Assembly (NCBI GenBank): GCA_027625915.1 | Contig: JANTQA010000047.1 | Span: 6,076,001 to 6,140,000, forward strand | DNA length: 64,000 bases | DNA from: Anaeramoeba flamelloides | Lineage: Eukaryota; Metamonada; Anaeramoebidae | Reading direction: 5' to 3' | Part shown: piece by piece, positions 24,736-37,212 of the stretch | How the letters are laid out: every line of letters starts with the position of its first letter | Numbering within the stretch: the stretch's first letter is position 1 | The notes under the pieces: generated by a model | Told to the model about the DNA's origin: nothing | Seen by the model: the letters and a program-made list of their open reading frames with translations, nothing else | Database searches by the model: none | Made by a program: the position numbers and the translations under genes

Positions 24736-26275
24736 TTAACCAGATCATTTTTAAAAAAATTTTTATTTTGACTTTTTAATTGAATAGTTTTAAAATATTT
24801 TTGAAGAGAATTACTTTTTCTCTTTTTGAATGAATAGACAGTTTCCAAATATTTTGTTTGAAAATAAAAAGAAGAAAAAGTAAAAAAAAAGTTTGTAAAA
24901 ATATGCAAAAAGTAAGACTGTTTTCAAGACACTTTAAACAAACATGAACTTTTCAGGATTGTTAAATTTTAAAAAAATAACGTAACTTTTGATTTAAAAA
25001 TTGATAAGAATATTTTGGATTATTTATTTCATATTTTTTTAATTAAAATTTAAATTAAATCTTTCTTTTTTTTTTCCAGTTAAAGTTATACTAAAAAAAA
25101 GATTGAAAGATTGAAAATACATAAAATAGGGATTTTTGTTTGAGTTCAAACTTGGCAAGTGCTGGATCTTGTTAGGATTTTAAGGGTTTCATAAAATAAT
25201 TAAAACTTATTTTTTCTCTATTAAATACTTTTCAATCGGATCATTCAAGCAAATATCAGATAAAAAATAAATATTTGCAATTTTGATAAAGGTAATCTTT
25301 ATTTTAATATCTTTTTTAACTTTGAATTTACTGTTAATTTTCTACTGGATTTTTTGAAACCCTTTTAATTCTATTCTAAATAATATCACAAATAAACAAA
25401 ATTTTGAACTCAATCATCATTCTCAAGGAGGTGATTCTCAATTTTAAATATAAATTTCTACTTTTTTAAGAAGAAAATCTGTCAATAGCTGAAAAAGATC
25501 ACTATCAAGTTTTTGATTTCATTTATTGAAATTTTTATATTTGGTTTTCAAAATTTGCTAATTCTCTTTTTAATTTTATCTTTTTTTATTTTTATTTGTA
25601 ACTTGTATTGTTTATTTAGAATTGAGCATGCGTAAAATGTATTTTTGATTTTTTTTTATATTTTCTTCCTTTTTGCTATTCTTTCTTGTAAATACAAACT
25701 CTTTAAAAAAATTGATTATTTTGTCTTTTTTTTACTTAAATTTTTGTTTTTTTTTTTTTCTCATAATATTCTTTTTAAAAAAAAATAGAAATGTAAAATG
25801 ATCTTTATTATCTATTTTTTTTATAATCTCTAATTCTATTGTATATTTTTATTAAAATTTTAATTTTTTAAAATAAAATAGAAAAGTAAAACTCTTTTTT
25901 TTTTAAAATGAAAAATACAAAAACAAATAAATAAAAAATTTGGATGTTTTATTCCATTTTTTATTTTCTTTTTTTTTGGACTAAGAAATTATAGTCCCCC
26001 CTTCATTTCTAAAATTTTGATTCGAGAATCTTCTGTAATGTATCTGATGTAGGCTGAGTGGTTCATCTTCATTTTGTAATTTTGAATCGTTTAATATTTT
26101 TTATATTTGGATAAAAAAGAGAGAGGAGAGAATGGTGGAAAAACGAAAAATTCTCGTCTGTGATGTCCTTAATTCTAGTAATGGAACTCCAGGTATTTGG
26201 ACTACAAGGATCCTGATCAAAATTTAGACCTGGGGGTCGCGCGTGTATACGCTTATATGAAAAAAAATCCCCACC

Positions 26276-27490
26276 TCAAATTATTGTTATTTGGTTTTTT
26301 TCTTTTCCTTTTTGGCCCCATAAATCGGCAAAAAAATTTACTTTTTTGGGTAAATTTTCCCAACCTTCGAGATTTTTTTCATTGATTTTGTAAGATATTT
26401 TTTTTTGGTCCATATCAAGGAAAATTGTCAAAATGTCGTTTTTTTTTTAAAATTTATTTCTTCTTGAGTAGATTCTTCGGTCCATTTTCCGTTTTCCTTT
26501 TTGCATTTTTGGCTTTCGAGTTTTTTTTTCTGGTAATTCCAAATTGTTTCAAAAAAATATGTTATCCCAATTCCTTTTTTTGATAAAATTTTCTCTATTT
26601 TCAGTTTTGATTATTCCTAAATTAATTTGGTTTGATTCATTTTTTGGATTTGGGAATTGGTCTATTTTTATTTTTATTTCGTGTTTCCCGCTCGAATATA
26701 TTTTTTTCCCACATATCGTTCCCCAATAACCACCATTATTTGGATTCCAAACTGTTTTATTTTCATTTTTTAATTTTATTTTCCTGTTCATTTCCGGATC
26801 AAATTCATCTTTTTCATCTAGTTTTCCTTTTTCTTTTTCTTTTCCTTTTTTCTCTTTCCTTTTCTCTTTTTCTTTTTCTCTTCCTTTCTTTTTCTTTTTC
26901 TTTTTCTTTCCTTTCTTCTCACTTTTTCCTTCCGATTTTATTATTTCTTTGACTCCCTGTCCCCCCTCTTTTGATATGATTTTTATCTTTTTTCAATTTT
27001 TGGATTGTGTTTATTTTTATTTTCTTTTTCAATATCCTTTTCTGTTTTTTTTTGTGTCTTCCAAAATTGTCTGAATTTTGTTATCAATTATTATTTCAAT
27101 TTTTTTAAATAAATTTAGATAATTTATTTTCGAATCTTGGATTTTTTGGATCAATAAATCTGAATCATTTTCAATTTTTTGATAAATATTTTTTATTTTT
27201 TCTTTTAATTTGTTTTGATTTTCAAGTGATTTTTGTATTGTTTCTTTGTTTTGATTTTCTTCATTTTGGATTTTATTGAAAATTATTTTTACCTTTTCAT
27301 AGATTTCATTCGAGAAATCATTCAAACCTAATATTTCATGATTATTTATCTTACAATTTGAAAAACATATTGAACAAATTAATTTATTTTCATCTATGCA
27401 AAATAAGGATAATTCTTTATTGTGTTTTCTACATATATTAAAATTAGTTTCTTTTTTGGAATAAAATACAAATATTATATATAATAAATT
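26276..27490 (-). pseudogene. B-box / coiled-coil / SPRY (TRIM-like) gene interrupted by three homopolymer frame shifts
   Basis: Reading leftwards, a B-box zinc finger (ICRKHNKELSLFC, then ICSICFSNCKINNHEI, about 27350-27450) leads into a predicted coiled coil (27029-27325). A Lys/Glu-rich linker follows, then a SPRY-like domain (GGYWGTICGKKIYSSGKHEI, 26560-26791) whose last part lies at 26276-26550 (ITIFLDMDQ... GWENLPKKVNFFADLWG). The pieces stay collinear but change frame at three A/T runs: 27045-27053, 26988-26993 and 26551-26557. Each shift is one base. TRIM-like B-box/SPRY proteins are often ubiquitin-linked adaptors. No RING finger or start codon was found. The 5' border is unresolved because the frame reaches a stop near 27496, so a first exon may lie beyond the AT tract. 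It is either a decayed gene or an intact gene with assembly indels. Confidence 0.7.
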
Positions 27491-27505
27491 TATTTAAATA
27501 ATTAA

Positions 27506-27508
<3 letters not shown>

Positions 27509-27552
<44 letters not shown>
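27509..27552. repeat. (AT)n microsatellite
   Basis: More than twenty alternating AT units lie immediately upstream of the B-box region of the TRIM-like gene. Confidence 0.9.
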
Positions 27553-27557
<5 letters not shown>

Positions 27558-30500
27558 AAGAATAAAAATATATAAAGAATAATAAAATTTAAATAAGTTT
27601 TGGGGATATAATTTGTTTTTTTTTTTCAAAAAATTCTGTGTTTATTTTATAATTTTCATTTTTTTGAAAAGAATACTTGTTTAATTTATATCAAATAAGA
27701 AAATTAAAAATATTACTACAGCATTTTCATTTTCGATTGTTCATTGAAATTAAATATATATATATTCACAAATAAAATTAACAAATAAAAAATAAAATAA
27801 AAATTGTTTTTTTTCAACAATTTAACTCTCCACAAACCAATGAATTTTACCTACTTTCATTTTTTGTTCAATTTTGTGAAATTTTGTTAGTAATTCAGAA
27901 ATTATTTTTCAAGATTTTGTGAAATTGATTGTCAAAAATAAAATTTTATATTGTTTCAAACAAAATATGAAACCATCACATTGTTCTTGAAATTTTGATT
28001 CCAAAAATTCACAAATTAATTAATTTGTGAAATCATGTTTAAAAAGGTTCATTTTTTTGTGACTTGTTGTTGAAATATAGATCTCAAAATAAATGATATT
28101 ATTGATCCGATCAAAAATATAGATTTATTTTCATGGTACTGGCATTATATCACCAAAATAACAAAAAAAATTGGTTTTTGTTTTTCAATTTTTCCATTAA
28201 GGGGTGAGTACTAAAAGTTCTCATTCTTGTTGTTAGATTTTCCAGAATTTTTATAATTTCACAAAATCAAAAATTTAGCTCTATTCTTTTTAATTCTGAA
28301 AAAGTGTTGTTAGGTTTTTTAAAATTTTTGAAATTATGCGACAATTTCAAAAATGTCAAAGAACAGACGTTAGCTTTTCTTGAGTTTTTTATATATTTGT
28401 GAAGTGTTCTAGGTTTTTTTTACTTTTTGAAATAAACCGAAAATTTATTAAAATTTTAGGTTTATTTCAAAAATTAAAAAAAACCTAACGAAAATCTACG
28501 AAGTTTTCTAGGTTTTTTTGAGTTTTCTATTTATTTCTAAAGTAAAAAAACCGCTGTTAGCTTTTCCAGAATTTAAAAGAATTGAGTAAAATCTATGATT
28601 TATCTCCATTCTTTTGAATTCTGGAAAAGCTAGGCACTCTACGAACACTTCACAAATAAAATAGAAAACCTCAAAAAAACCTAGAAAACTTCACAAATAA
28701 AACAGAAACCCTAAAGAAAACCTAGCGAAAATCGATAAATTTTGCGAAAAAAACAGAAAAGTTCAAGAAAATCTAACTACACTTAACAGATAAAAATTGA
28801 AAAGCTCAAATAAACCTAGAACACTTAACAGATAAAATAGAAAAACCCAACAAAATCGCCCTTAGGTTTTCCAAAAATCAAAAGAATTGAGTAAAATCTT
28901 TAATTTTTCTGAAATTATTATGAATTCTGGATAAATAACGATTAGGTTTTGTTAATTTCAAAAATAAAAAGACAATTTCAAAAATTTTCTTTTTATTTCT
29001 GAAAATTTTAAAAAACTACCGTTAGCTTTTCCAGAATTTAAAAAAAATGAATAAATCTTTGATTATACTCTATTCTTTTGAATTCTGGGTAAGCTAGGCA
29101 CTCTACATCACTCTACATCACCCTACATCACACTACGGCACTTCCTGATTTGAATTAGAGATATTGTTAAACCAAGTGAGAGTGCAATTCTGGTAAAATC
29201 TCTCAATAATGGGATCCAGCTCTATAAATTCCCAAGTATTTTGTTCCAATGATTTATTCGATACGATTTTTATAATAGTCAAAAAGTATTTTAAATCAAC
29301 CAAACGATTTCTTCAAAGAATTAGTGGTTCTATGAATCATAAGCATGATTTCAAATTAAAATATCAATTGCTGGTTATTTGAAAAAATGGTAAACAATCG
29401 GAAAATAATGTTATTCAGGGAAATATAGCTCCTATCCCCAGATTATAAGATGTGTACTTTAGCTCTTGCCCATTATCATTTTTCCAAAAAAATTGATTTT
29501 TCATTTTCAACAACAAAATTTCAATTTTCACATTTTTTGTGAATGATTTATGAAAGTGTTAATAAAAATATGAAAATGCTGTGTAGGTTTTCTCATAAAT
29601 AATTCTTTGGGAAAAATTCAAACTGGTCTCTTTTTTAATTATAATTAGAAAATAAACCATTATTTATTGAAAATGATTGAACTAAAATTGAAATTTTAAA
29701 TCATCGGAAATTAAATTATATTGAAAATGAGATTTTAAATCTTTTGTCATGTAAAATTAAATAATGGAATTATAACAATAATTTAACAAAAAAATTAAAA
29801 AATAAAAATTAAATTTTAATCATTTATAATGGAGATCACTAATTGACATCAAATCATATTCTTGGAACGAAATGGTTTTTTAGAATATTTGGCAAATATA
29901 TCTTTATTTTTTGGAAATATTTTCAATTTTTAAAAAATAATTTCAAGTTATTGAAGCGAAAATGAAAATGAAAATATTTTTAAATTGTTATTTTTTTGCG
30001 TTTTTTAATCACTAAATCCATTAATTAAATAAATATACAATTACAAAAATTTATTAATTCAGAAACGAATTAAGATTTAGTTTTCGCTTCAGTCAAACTC
30101 TTCTTGAAGAACCACCTTTTTAAGATCAAAATTCCTGAATTATTAAGAGAGTACATACTTGGTGTTGTTTACAATTCTCAAAAAATTTTCAACAGTAAGA
30201 TCAGTTTTTTAAAAAAAAAATGAAAATCATTTTGGATTTTTCAAAATTCAGGATCTTAAAAAATGATATTCGAGAGGTTTTGCAAAATTTTATTTTAGAT
30301 TGGTTTTTGAAAAAAATATTTCAAAACAAATTTATAAATTAATATCCTCAGTAAAAACCCTTTCTATTTGGGTTTTCTCATTCTTTGGAGAGGTTTAAAA
30401 TATTTATAATTTTTAATTTTCCTAAATTTTTCACAAGGAAAATTGCACATTTCAAAAGATATTTCATTTTGTTTGAAATATATGTTCCTACGACCCAAAA

Positions 30501-32279
30501 AAACACTAAAAATGGGAAACTGATCAAATACCTTCCATTAAAAAAATTAGAAAAACTAAATGAAAAAATAAAAATAAATAAAGTTTCCATTTAACTTTTC
30601 CTTGAAAACATTTTTTGCCAAAATGATTGAATTCAAACTTGAAATGATATGTATATTTTTATATACAATATCTTATTTTAAATCATTTACTAAAACAAAT
30701 TCTAAATTATGGGAATTTTATTTTCACTAAAAGTGCTAATTTGGTCTTCAAATGGTTTTTTTATTTTTAAATGGTAAAATTAAAAAAAAAGTTATTTAAA
30801 CAAAAAGATAAACTCTCTGGAAAAATCTTCTAATTTAATATATTAACTTATTCTTTGATTTCAAAATTTTCTCAACCCCAATTTTTCAAAAAAAAATAAA
30901 AAAAGTGCACAATAATTTCAAAAAATATTTTCGATATTCAAAAGCTGAGATTGTTTTGATTCTAAAAAATTTTATCCCAGTGGTTAATTGAATTTAGTTA
31001 TAAAGCTAGATTTCGAAAAATATTAATCAGAAAAAAATAGTGCTTTTTTATATTAAGGACATTTTGAAAACCAAAAATAAATTGAAAGATCTGAAAATAA
31101 AACTCAATCATTGCATTTCAAATTTTAAAAAGATTATGTTTGAATTTTATTTTTTGTATAATAGTATTAAATAGCTTAATTTCAATATATGTAATTCATT
31201 GAAATTTAAAATTAACACTTAGGATATTTACAAAATGTGGGTCTTTTTTTTTTTTTACATTTCATAAAAAATCATCTTTGTTAGTTGGAGTATTCATTAA
31301 TAGACGATGCCAAATTAAGTTTAATATTAATATCAATTGAATAAATGGCTAAGGTATTTATTTCCAAATATGTTGGATGAAATATTTCCAAAAAATGAAT
31401 AAAAAAAATAGAACTTTTTTTGGTGAAAACAATGTACGACCAATTTCAATGAAAAACTAGAAATAGGTCAAGGGTACAAAATATTTTTTAAAAAAATAAA
31501 ACGCAGTTAAATGTTTTCAATTCTATTTGGAAATTTTGTTGTGATTAATCAAGTTATGAAAACGGTTTTTTCAATCAAATAGAAAATAATAAACACAAAT
31601 TTTAACACCTAAAAAATATCAGATAAAATCCAGATGAGAAAATTTAAAATCTTTTATTTATGTAATCCAATACGAAGAAACAAATTGAATTATTATCAAG
31701 AATCAATAAATGGTAGTTGTAGATTTTGGATATTTAAATACTTTTTTGAAGATTGATTTTAAAAGATATATTTTTAAAATAAATTTGCCACACTTTATTG
31801 GAAATAGCTTAATTATCATTTAAAGAAATGATTCTGAAATATTTTGAAATGGTTGAAATACAATGAAATAAATATGCGATTTTGGCAGATACGACAAGTA
31901 GTTTTATTCATTTTTCGCAAATTTTTACTTTTGGCTTTTTTTTTTTCAATTTTAAAATTGAAAAATATTTTCCTAAACCGATTTTTATATTTATTTACAT
32001 ACCAAAGTCTCTTTAAGTTTAAATTAAAATGTACAAATTTCAAGAGATTAGAAAAACCAAAAAAAATTAGGAAAAAAAGTTGTTTAATGTTTAGTTTTTG
32101 AGGAATTTTTTTGAACAATTTTTCTCTCCTTAATTGTCCGATCTACTCTCAAAAGGAAATTGTTGAGTAGAGATTATTCATCAATACTCATCAAGGATAT
32201 GTGGTCCTTAAAAGGTTATTTATTTCTTCAAAAGGGATTTTATAAAAAGGGGGTTAATTAATTTTCAATTTCTCATTTT
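27553..32279. other. Intergenic between the two B-box genes
   Basis: This is 4.7 kb of AT-rich sequence dominated by the large palindromic-module cluster at 28190-29160. Two overlapping opposite-strand frames near 30378-30594 look like chance openings in AT-rich DNA. Nothing else is recognisable. Confidence 0.55.
28190..29160. repeat. Palindromic-module repeat cluster 2 (largest)
   Basis: Nearly 1 kb is made of recurring blocks that are themselves palindromes. Block A, for example 28558-28632, has arms TAGCTTTTCCAGAATT and AATTCTGGAAAAGCTA separated by an AAAGAATTGAGTAAAATC-type stem and an ATGATTTAT loop. It recurs around 28859-28930 and 29025-29094. Block B, for example 28410-28485, reads AGGTTTTTTTTACTTTTTG... 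and ends ...AAAAAAAACCT. Short CTAGGTTTT...TGAAGTGTTCTAGG spacers join the blocks. A CACTCTACATCA trio lies at 29098-29140. No coding frame is present. The module order suggests growth by local duplication. Confidence 0.75.
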
Positions 32280-32284
32280 TTAAT

Positions 32285-33039
32285 CTTTTATCTTTTTTCA
32301 ATTTTCTTTGTTCTTTTTTCTTTTTTCTCTGAAAAAAAATTAAATTGAAAATAAAAAAACAATTAAAAATTTTAGATCTTGAAAAGATCCTGAGCCCAAA
32401 GTAACCTTGACTTGAAGAATTGAAAAAGCTTTGAATACAAAACATTTTTTTTTTCAGAGAAAGGATTTGTTTGTTTCAGAATCAAAAAAGAACAACAAAA
32501 TAATAAAAGAAATAAAAAATTAGAATCAATTTCAAAAAGAAAAACCTTTTTGAAAGAATACGAAAAAAAAAAAAACAAGAAGGTTTGATTAAAAAGTAAG
32601 ATCAATAAAAAAAAAAAATAAAACAACAGTCGATTAAAAAGGAATTAAATCAAAATCAAAAAAAAATAACGACGAAAAAAGAAAAAAATAAAAAAAGACA
32701 AAAAATTTACTTTTGACTAATTCATTGTAAGGAGCTTTGTACAGATGGTTTTTGTGTTTTTTTAAAACTTTCATTTTGTGCAATTGTTCTTCACATTTAG
32801 CACAATAATAGACTTCACATTTGGTACAATAGAATTGAGATTGTTTTTTATTGCAATTTTCACATTTGGGAATTCGTTTTTCAACAGGTTGGGTAATTGA
32901 GAAAGCTTGGTGATTTTTTTTTTTTGGAATGTTTCTTCTTGTTCTTGTTCTTGTTCTTTTGTTTGTATTTGTTTTTCTTATATGCTTTTTGTTTATGTTT
33001 GCTTCTTTTCATTTTTTGATGGTTTTTGGAATTGTCCAT
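32285..33039 (-). pseudogene. Second B-box zinc-finger gene, interrupted in a poly-A run
   Basis: The main exon (33039-32711) starts with an ATG and an extremely Lys/Asn-rich leader (MDNSKNHQKMKRSKHKQK). It then has a B-box-type finger: CENCNKKQSQFYC, CEVYYCAKCEEQLH and KKHKNH, with all expected Cys/His ligands. The leader and the finger are in different frames, separated by a run of 12 A (minus strand) at about 32924-32935. A run of 11 would join them. A donor GTAAAT follows NELVK. An acceptor (TTTTTTTTCAG) near 32330 would add a short Lys-rich C-terminal exon ending near 32285. The product would be a small protein of roughly 120-130 residues. Alternatively the leader is not coding and the true first exon was missed. 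Confidence 0.5.
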
Positions 33040-35110
33040 TTGATAATCCGTTTATTTAGTATTCTTTTTGTTTAAAGTATTAAAAAATCTTAAAATAAAA
33101 CGAAATATACAAAAATGAATCAAATATTGTAAGAAAATGACAATAATCATACAACAATTGAGAAAACTTTTAAAAAATTCACTCATATTTTGAATATTTG
33201 AAAAAGATCCAAAATCAAATAAAGTCGAATCGTAAAATTTTTACAATGCATACTTTTGAAAAACTTGAACACATAAAACACTTTTTAACTTTTCTGAAGA
33301 ACAGTTTCAGATTCTTTAAAAGTTTATATATATTCTAAATGTTAAGATTTCTTAAAACACAAGAAAAAATTCGTAAATCTATTTTGCTGTTTTAAATCAA
33401 TTTTTCTAATCTCTTTTTGTGCTTTAAAAAAACTTTGAACAAGGATTTAAAAGTTGAAAAAAAATTGAAATAGGATCTGAATGTTGAAAAGATCAGAACT
33501 GTCAAGCTGAAAGCCTCAAAAAAATGATCTAAGGATCTATATGGATTCTTCTATTCTTGTATTTGAATTATCAATGGTAACATAATGTTCACTACCTTTT
33601 CCAGATTTCTCCTTATGAAATTACGTTCCCAAAAAAGTAGTTTGTAGTTGATATGTTGAGTCTACGATCTCTATTTGAAAAAGGAAATTGAAAATGAAGT
33701 GAAAATTTTTCCTATTCTAAATCAAATCCCCATTCGTCTTTGTCGTGAAAATTAGATCTTGTACAAAAAAAAAACGATAAACTGCATTAAAAGATCAAAA
33801 CCACTTTTAATTGGCCATTTTACTGAAGATTAAAGAACAATTTAAAATTGGTCAAACACCAAAAGATAAAAAATAGGTTATAAACAACACACCCAAGTTC
33901 TCAGAGAATTGTCTTTCAGAACAACTCAATTTTCTCTTTTTAAAAGCATTATTTTGAGATATCAATTTTTTTTTTTATTTCAAAAATTTCCAATTTGAAA
34001 CAAGATGGAAAAGAGCTCAATTTTGATTGTTGGTGGTGTGGGAAAGTTCAATAAATAAGACAAGAAACCAAACTCCAGAGAACACATCTTTGACTGGTTG
34101 GAAACTTTTCCAATTTGTAAAAATAATTTGATTTAGAATTCGATTTAGAAAATACACAAAAAGTATAAGCGCCAAACAATTCATTTTTTGTTTCAAAGTT
34201 AAATGCTTTTTTTTAATCATATTGAATCCATTTTTGTTTGGAATTAAGATCTTGTTTCCATTGCTTTTGGAATCTTTGTCAATGATTTAGATTCACTTTT
34301 TGATATTATCAAATAGAATTTCTGTTTGACAACCATACACAATCACAATTCCTATTACTCCATTCGAGGAAGGTTATAAATTAATTGTATTTGTAAAGTT
34401 TTTAATAATTCATTTACATGTACGAAAAATTTACTTAAGGACTATGTTACAAATTCAAGAATTAGTCTCAATCCAATATATCCCAATCTTATTTACATTA
34501 TGGTTGCATGATCTTTAAAATATTCTCTAATTTGGATCATTACAATCATATTATTATATTTTTTAAATGAAAAATGAAATTGAAATTTTGAGATAGCTGA
34601 ACTCGAAAACCTCGTTAAGGAACGAGAAAATTAAAATAAAAATAATAATCACAATTTTTTAACATTAAAAACACTCTCAATAAACAACTTTAAAGCTAAA
34701 TGAGCATAATGCCAATGATCAATAATCATTGAGTTTCTTTGAATTGTTATCTTATCTCCTCAAACCATACAACAGTTCCAGACTTACTGTAATAATTTAT
34801 AAGACATAGAAATTGGTTGTCTCTTATAAAGTTGTGTTTTATGAAATAGAAAATTCAATTTCGATAATAAGATAAAAATTTCAACTTATCTTATTTCATT
34901 AGAGTAATTTTTTTTTTTGTAAAAACCTAAAACAAAAATTAAATTTTCTCAAGAATTGAAATCATATAAATCACAGAAACCATGAAAAAATTGATTGTAT
35001 TTTTTGAACTTTGTTTTTAAATTGTTAACACCTGAGATTTAAACAATTTTGGAAATTGAAGAACAACTTTAAAGCAAGTATTTTAATGAATTTGTTTGTC
35101 AATTCCCTAA

Positions 35111-35139
35111 ACCAAAGGAACCAAAGGAACCAAAGGAAC
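35111..35139. repeat. 9-bp tandem repeat, three units
   Basis: CCAAAGGAA is repeated three times exactly. It is isolated, with no neighbouring gene. Confidence 0.85.
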
Positions 35140-36423
35140 AATCCCCAAAACCAAAAAAATGGATAACTTATTTGTAACTTATATTAAAAATTTTACTGTT
35201 TATGAAGAAAAATAATAACCCTTTTACAGTTTTTGGTGTACTGTTAAATTCAAATATATTTTATAAAATTTTTTGTTCAATTTCCAATTTTGTAATCCAC
35301 AAGTTTAACTTTTTAAACAACCGAAGAGAAAGTACCTTTTGAAACACAACCAATTTTACAAAGTTTTTTAACATTTAAAAGAATAAAAAACTTTCTTCAA
35401 AGCTTGTGTAAAAAAATTTGTAAGATGGAAAATGAAGGGAAAAATTTGGAGATATTTATTTGAATTTATCAGTAATATAAAATTTTAACGAATAGAAAAT
35501 CAATTTCAGAGTCTTATAAATATTCATGGTAGGGCTGGTACGACTGTATTAATTATTACAAAGTGTTTATGATTTTGTTTTATTTTTTTTTGGTTCTTTA
35601 CTTTTGTTCTTTTTGTTTTTCCTTGAATTGAATTTTCACGCCCATGACTAAGAGGAGGGTTTCCCCCGAATTTTTTTTAGAACAACATGATGCATTCCAA
35701 TCGCACTTCACATAGGTTTGGTGCTTTTTTGATTAAATTTTAAATGTTTGGATCTTTTCTCTCAAAGCGAAAATTGTTGTTATCAAGACAAATTAGGTTG
35801 GGATTGAGTGGGAAAGGTTTTGTAGATTTTTGTATAAAAGGATCTTATGGGAAAATTTATTTGCAAAAATTAGTCAGTTTTTAATATTTTAAATTAAAGC
35901 ATTGAGTCTGTTTAGAAAGAATGATCATTCAATTTTTGGAAATGAGAGGATTTTAATTGTTCTAATACAATCCCAAAATAATTATGGTGATATTCTTCCA
36001 AAATCTATTTGTTTGAAAATGATAGGTACTTTTTTTTTTAATTGAAGGGATGGGAATTATAATAACCAAAATTTAACACTTCACAATTTTCACTTATCTC
36101 CTTTTTGACCTTTTATCTCATTTTTAAAAACCTTCTCAAATTAACTCAGAAATCCATTAAAAACATAGAAAATTCTCCTATAATGTGCAATGGTTTTAAA
36201 AATGACATAGAAGATAATTTTTTAAAAAATTCAATTTATTCCAACCTTCTTTTTCATTTTTTATAATTACAAAAACAAAGCCTGGGAAATTCCGACTTTT
36301 TTTCCTTCTTAGATCTCACTGAATAAAAATTTGAGAGATTTACCAAGCACCAAACCTTGATAACAACACATAATTCTTTGAATTTCAATTTCAATCATAG
36401 AAGTTAACACAGCAATAATTTAT

Positions 36424-36601
36424 TAGAATTAATAATTATTTATTTTTAATCTGTTGAGTATTGTACTTTATAAACAATTATTATCATTGCAGTTAGTGGA
36501 TGGCTCAGATTGGGTATTTCTTCTAGAATTGATAAATTAAGATTTTTTTTTTCAAAAAATGAATTTTGGATGTGTTTTAAATTTTGAATTGGGGTTTGTT
36601 T
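36424..36601. repeat. Dispersed repeat, shared with 62529-62702
   Basis: Both copies run from GAATTAATAATTATT through (G/C)TATTTCTTCT(A/G)GAATT and TTTTCAAAAA(A/T)TGAATTTTGG. It lies directly before the second repeat type at 37013-37212, so the two may be parts of one longer element. Confidence 0.5.
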
Positions 36602-37012
36602 GGATCATTGAATTCAAAAATCCACAAAACCTATCCTATAAAACCTACACCCTACTTTTTCTTGAAACACGTTATTAGCTTTCCAAAGAAACAAAAAAAT
36701 CAAAAAAAATGTCACAATATTAGAATAAAACGTATGTTTTGGGGGTATTTATTAATCGAGATTCTGTTCAAAAATCAAATCGGATAAATACTATCCTTGA
36801 AAGAGTTGTTTCGAACTTCAATTTTCAAAAAAAAAAAAAAAAACGAAAAAAAAAACAAAGAGAAAGCCACAACTTCTTTGGTTAGTATGTGAAATAATCG
36901 GTTTTGGGTTTTTAATTTGGGTTTTTGAAAATTGTATGTATTATTTTTGTAGATCATTTTTTTTTTTTTTAAAAGAGTGTTCTTTGTTTTTTAATTGTTG
37001 TTTATTATTTTT

Positions 37013-37212
37013 ATTCATTTTTTACGTTTTTTAACAAGGTCTTCGAGTCCACGAATATCAAAATTTTTTATAGAATTTTACATTGAAATAATTACACATA
37101 ATGATTTTTTGATCAAAATTGGAGAATATTTTTAAGATCATTCAAACCTAATATAAATGAGATTGGAGCATATTGTCTTGATACAAATTGATGAATTGCA
37201 AAGGTAGTCCTG
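37013..37212. repeat. Dispersed repeat, copy 2 (partner of 24543-24735)
   Basis: Same order of landmarks as copy 1: AACAAGGTCTTCGAGT, ATGATTTTTTGATC and AAATGAGATTGG. Weaker similarity also extends upstream (AAAACAAAGAGAAAGCCACAAC versus AAAACAAGAGAAATCCACAAC). Confidence 0.55.

Larger units (their letters stand above)
22657..26275. other. Intergenic, upstream of TAF2
   Basis: This is 3.6 kb between the TAF2 start and the 3' end of the B-box/SPRY gene. It contains a T-rich stretch before the TAF2 ATG, a relatively GC-rich patch near 23400-23660 with no frame, a 51-codon frame at 24256 and a dispersed repeat at 24543-24735. At 26132-26230 (+) there is a short ATG frame beginning MVEKRKILVCDVLNSSNGTPG that looks coding but stops within 32 codons. 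Confidence 0.55.

Noticed and set aside
29098-29142. CACTCTACATCA repeats as an interstitial telomere
   Set aside because: Only three or four imperfect units, and the same motif occurs singly as a spacer in the palindromic-module clusters.
30378-30594. Overlapping 70-codon frames on both strands
   Set aside because: Both are low-complexity and mutually antisense, with no conserved motif or splice context.
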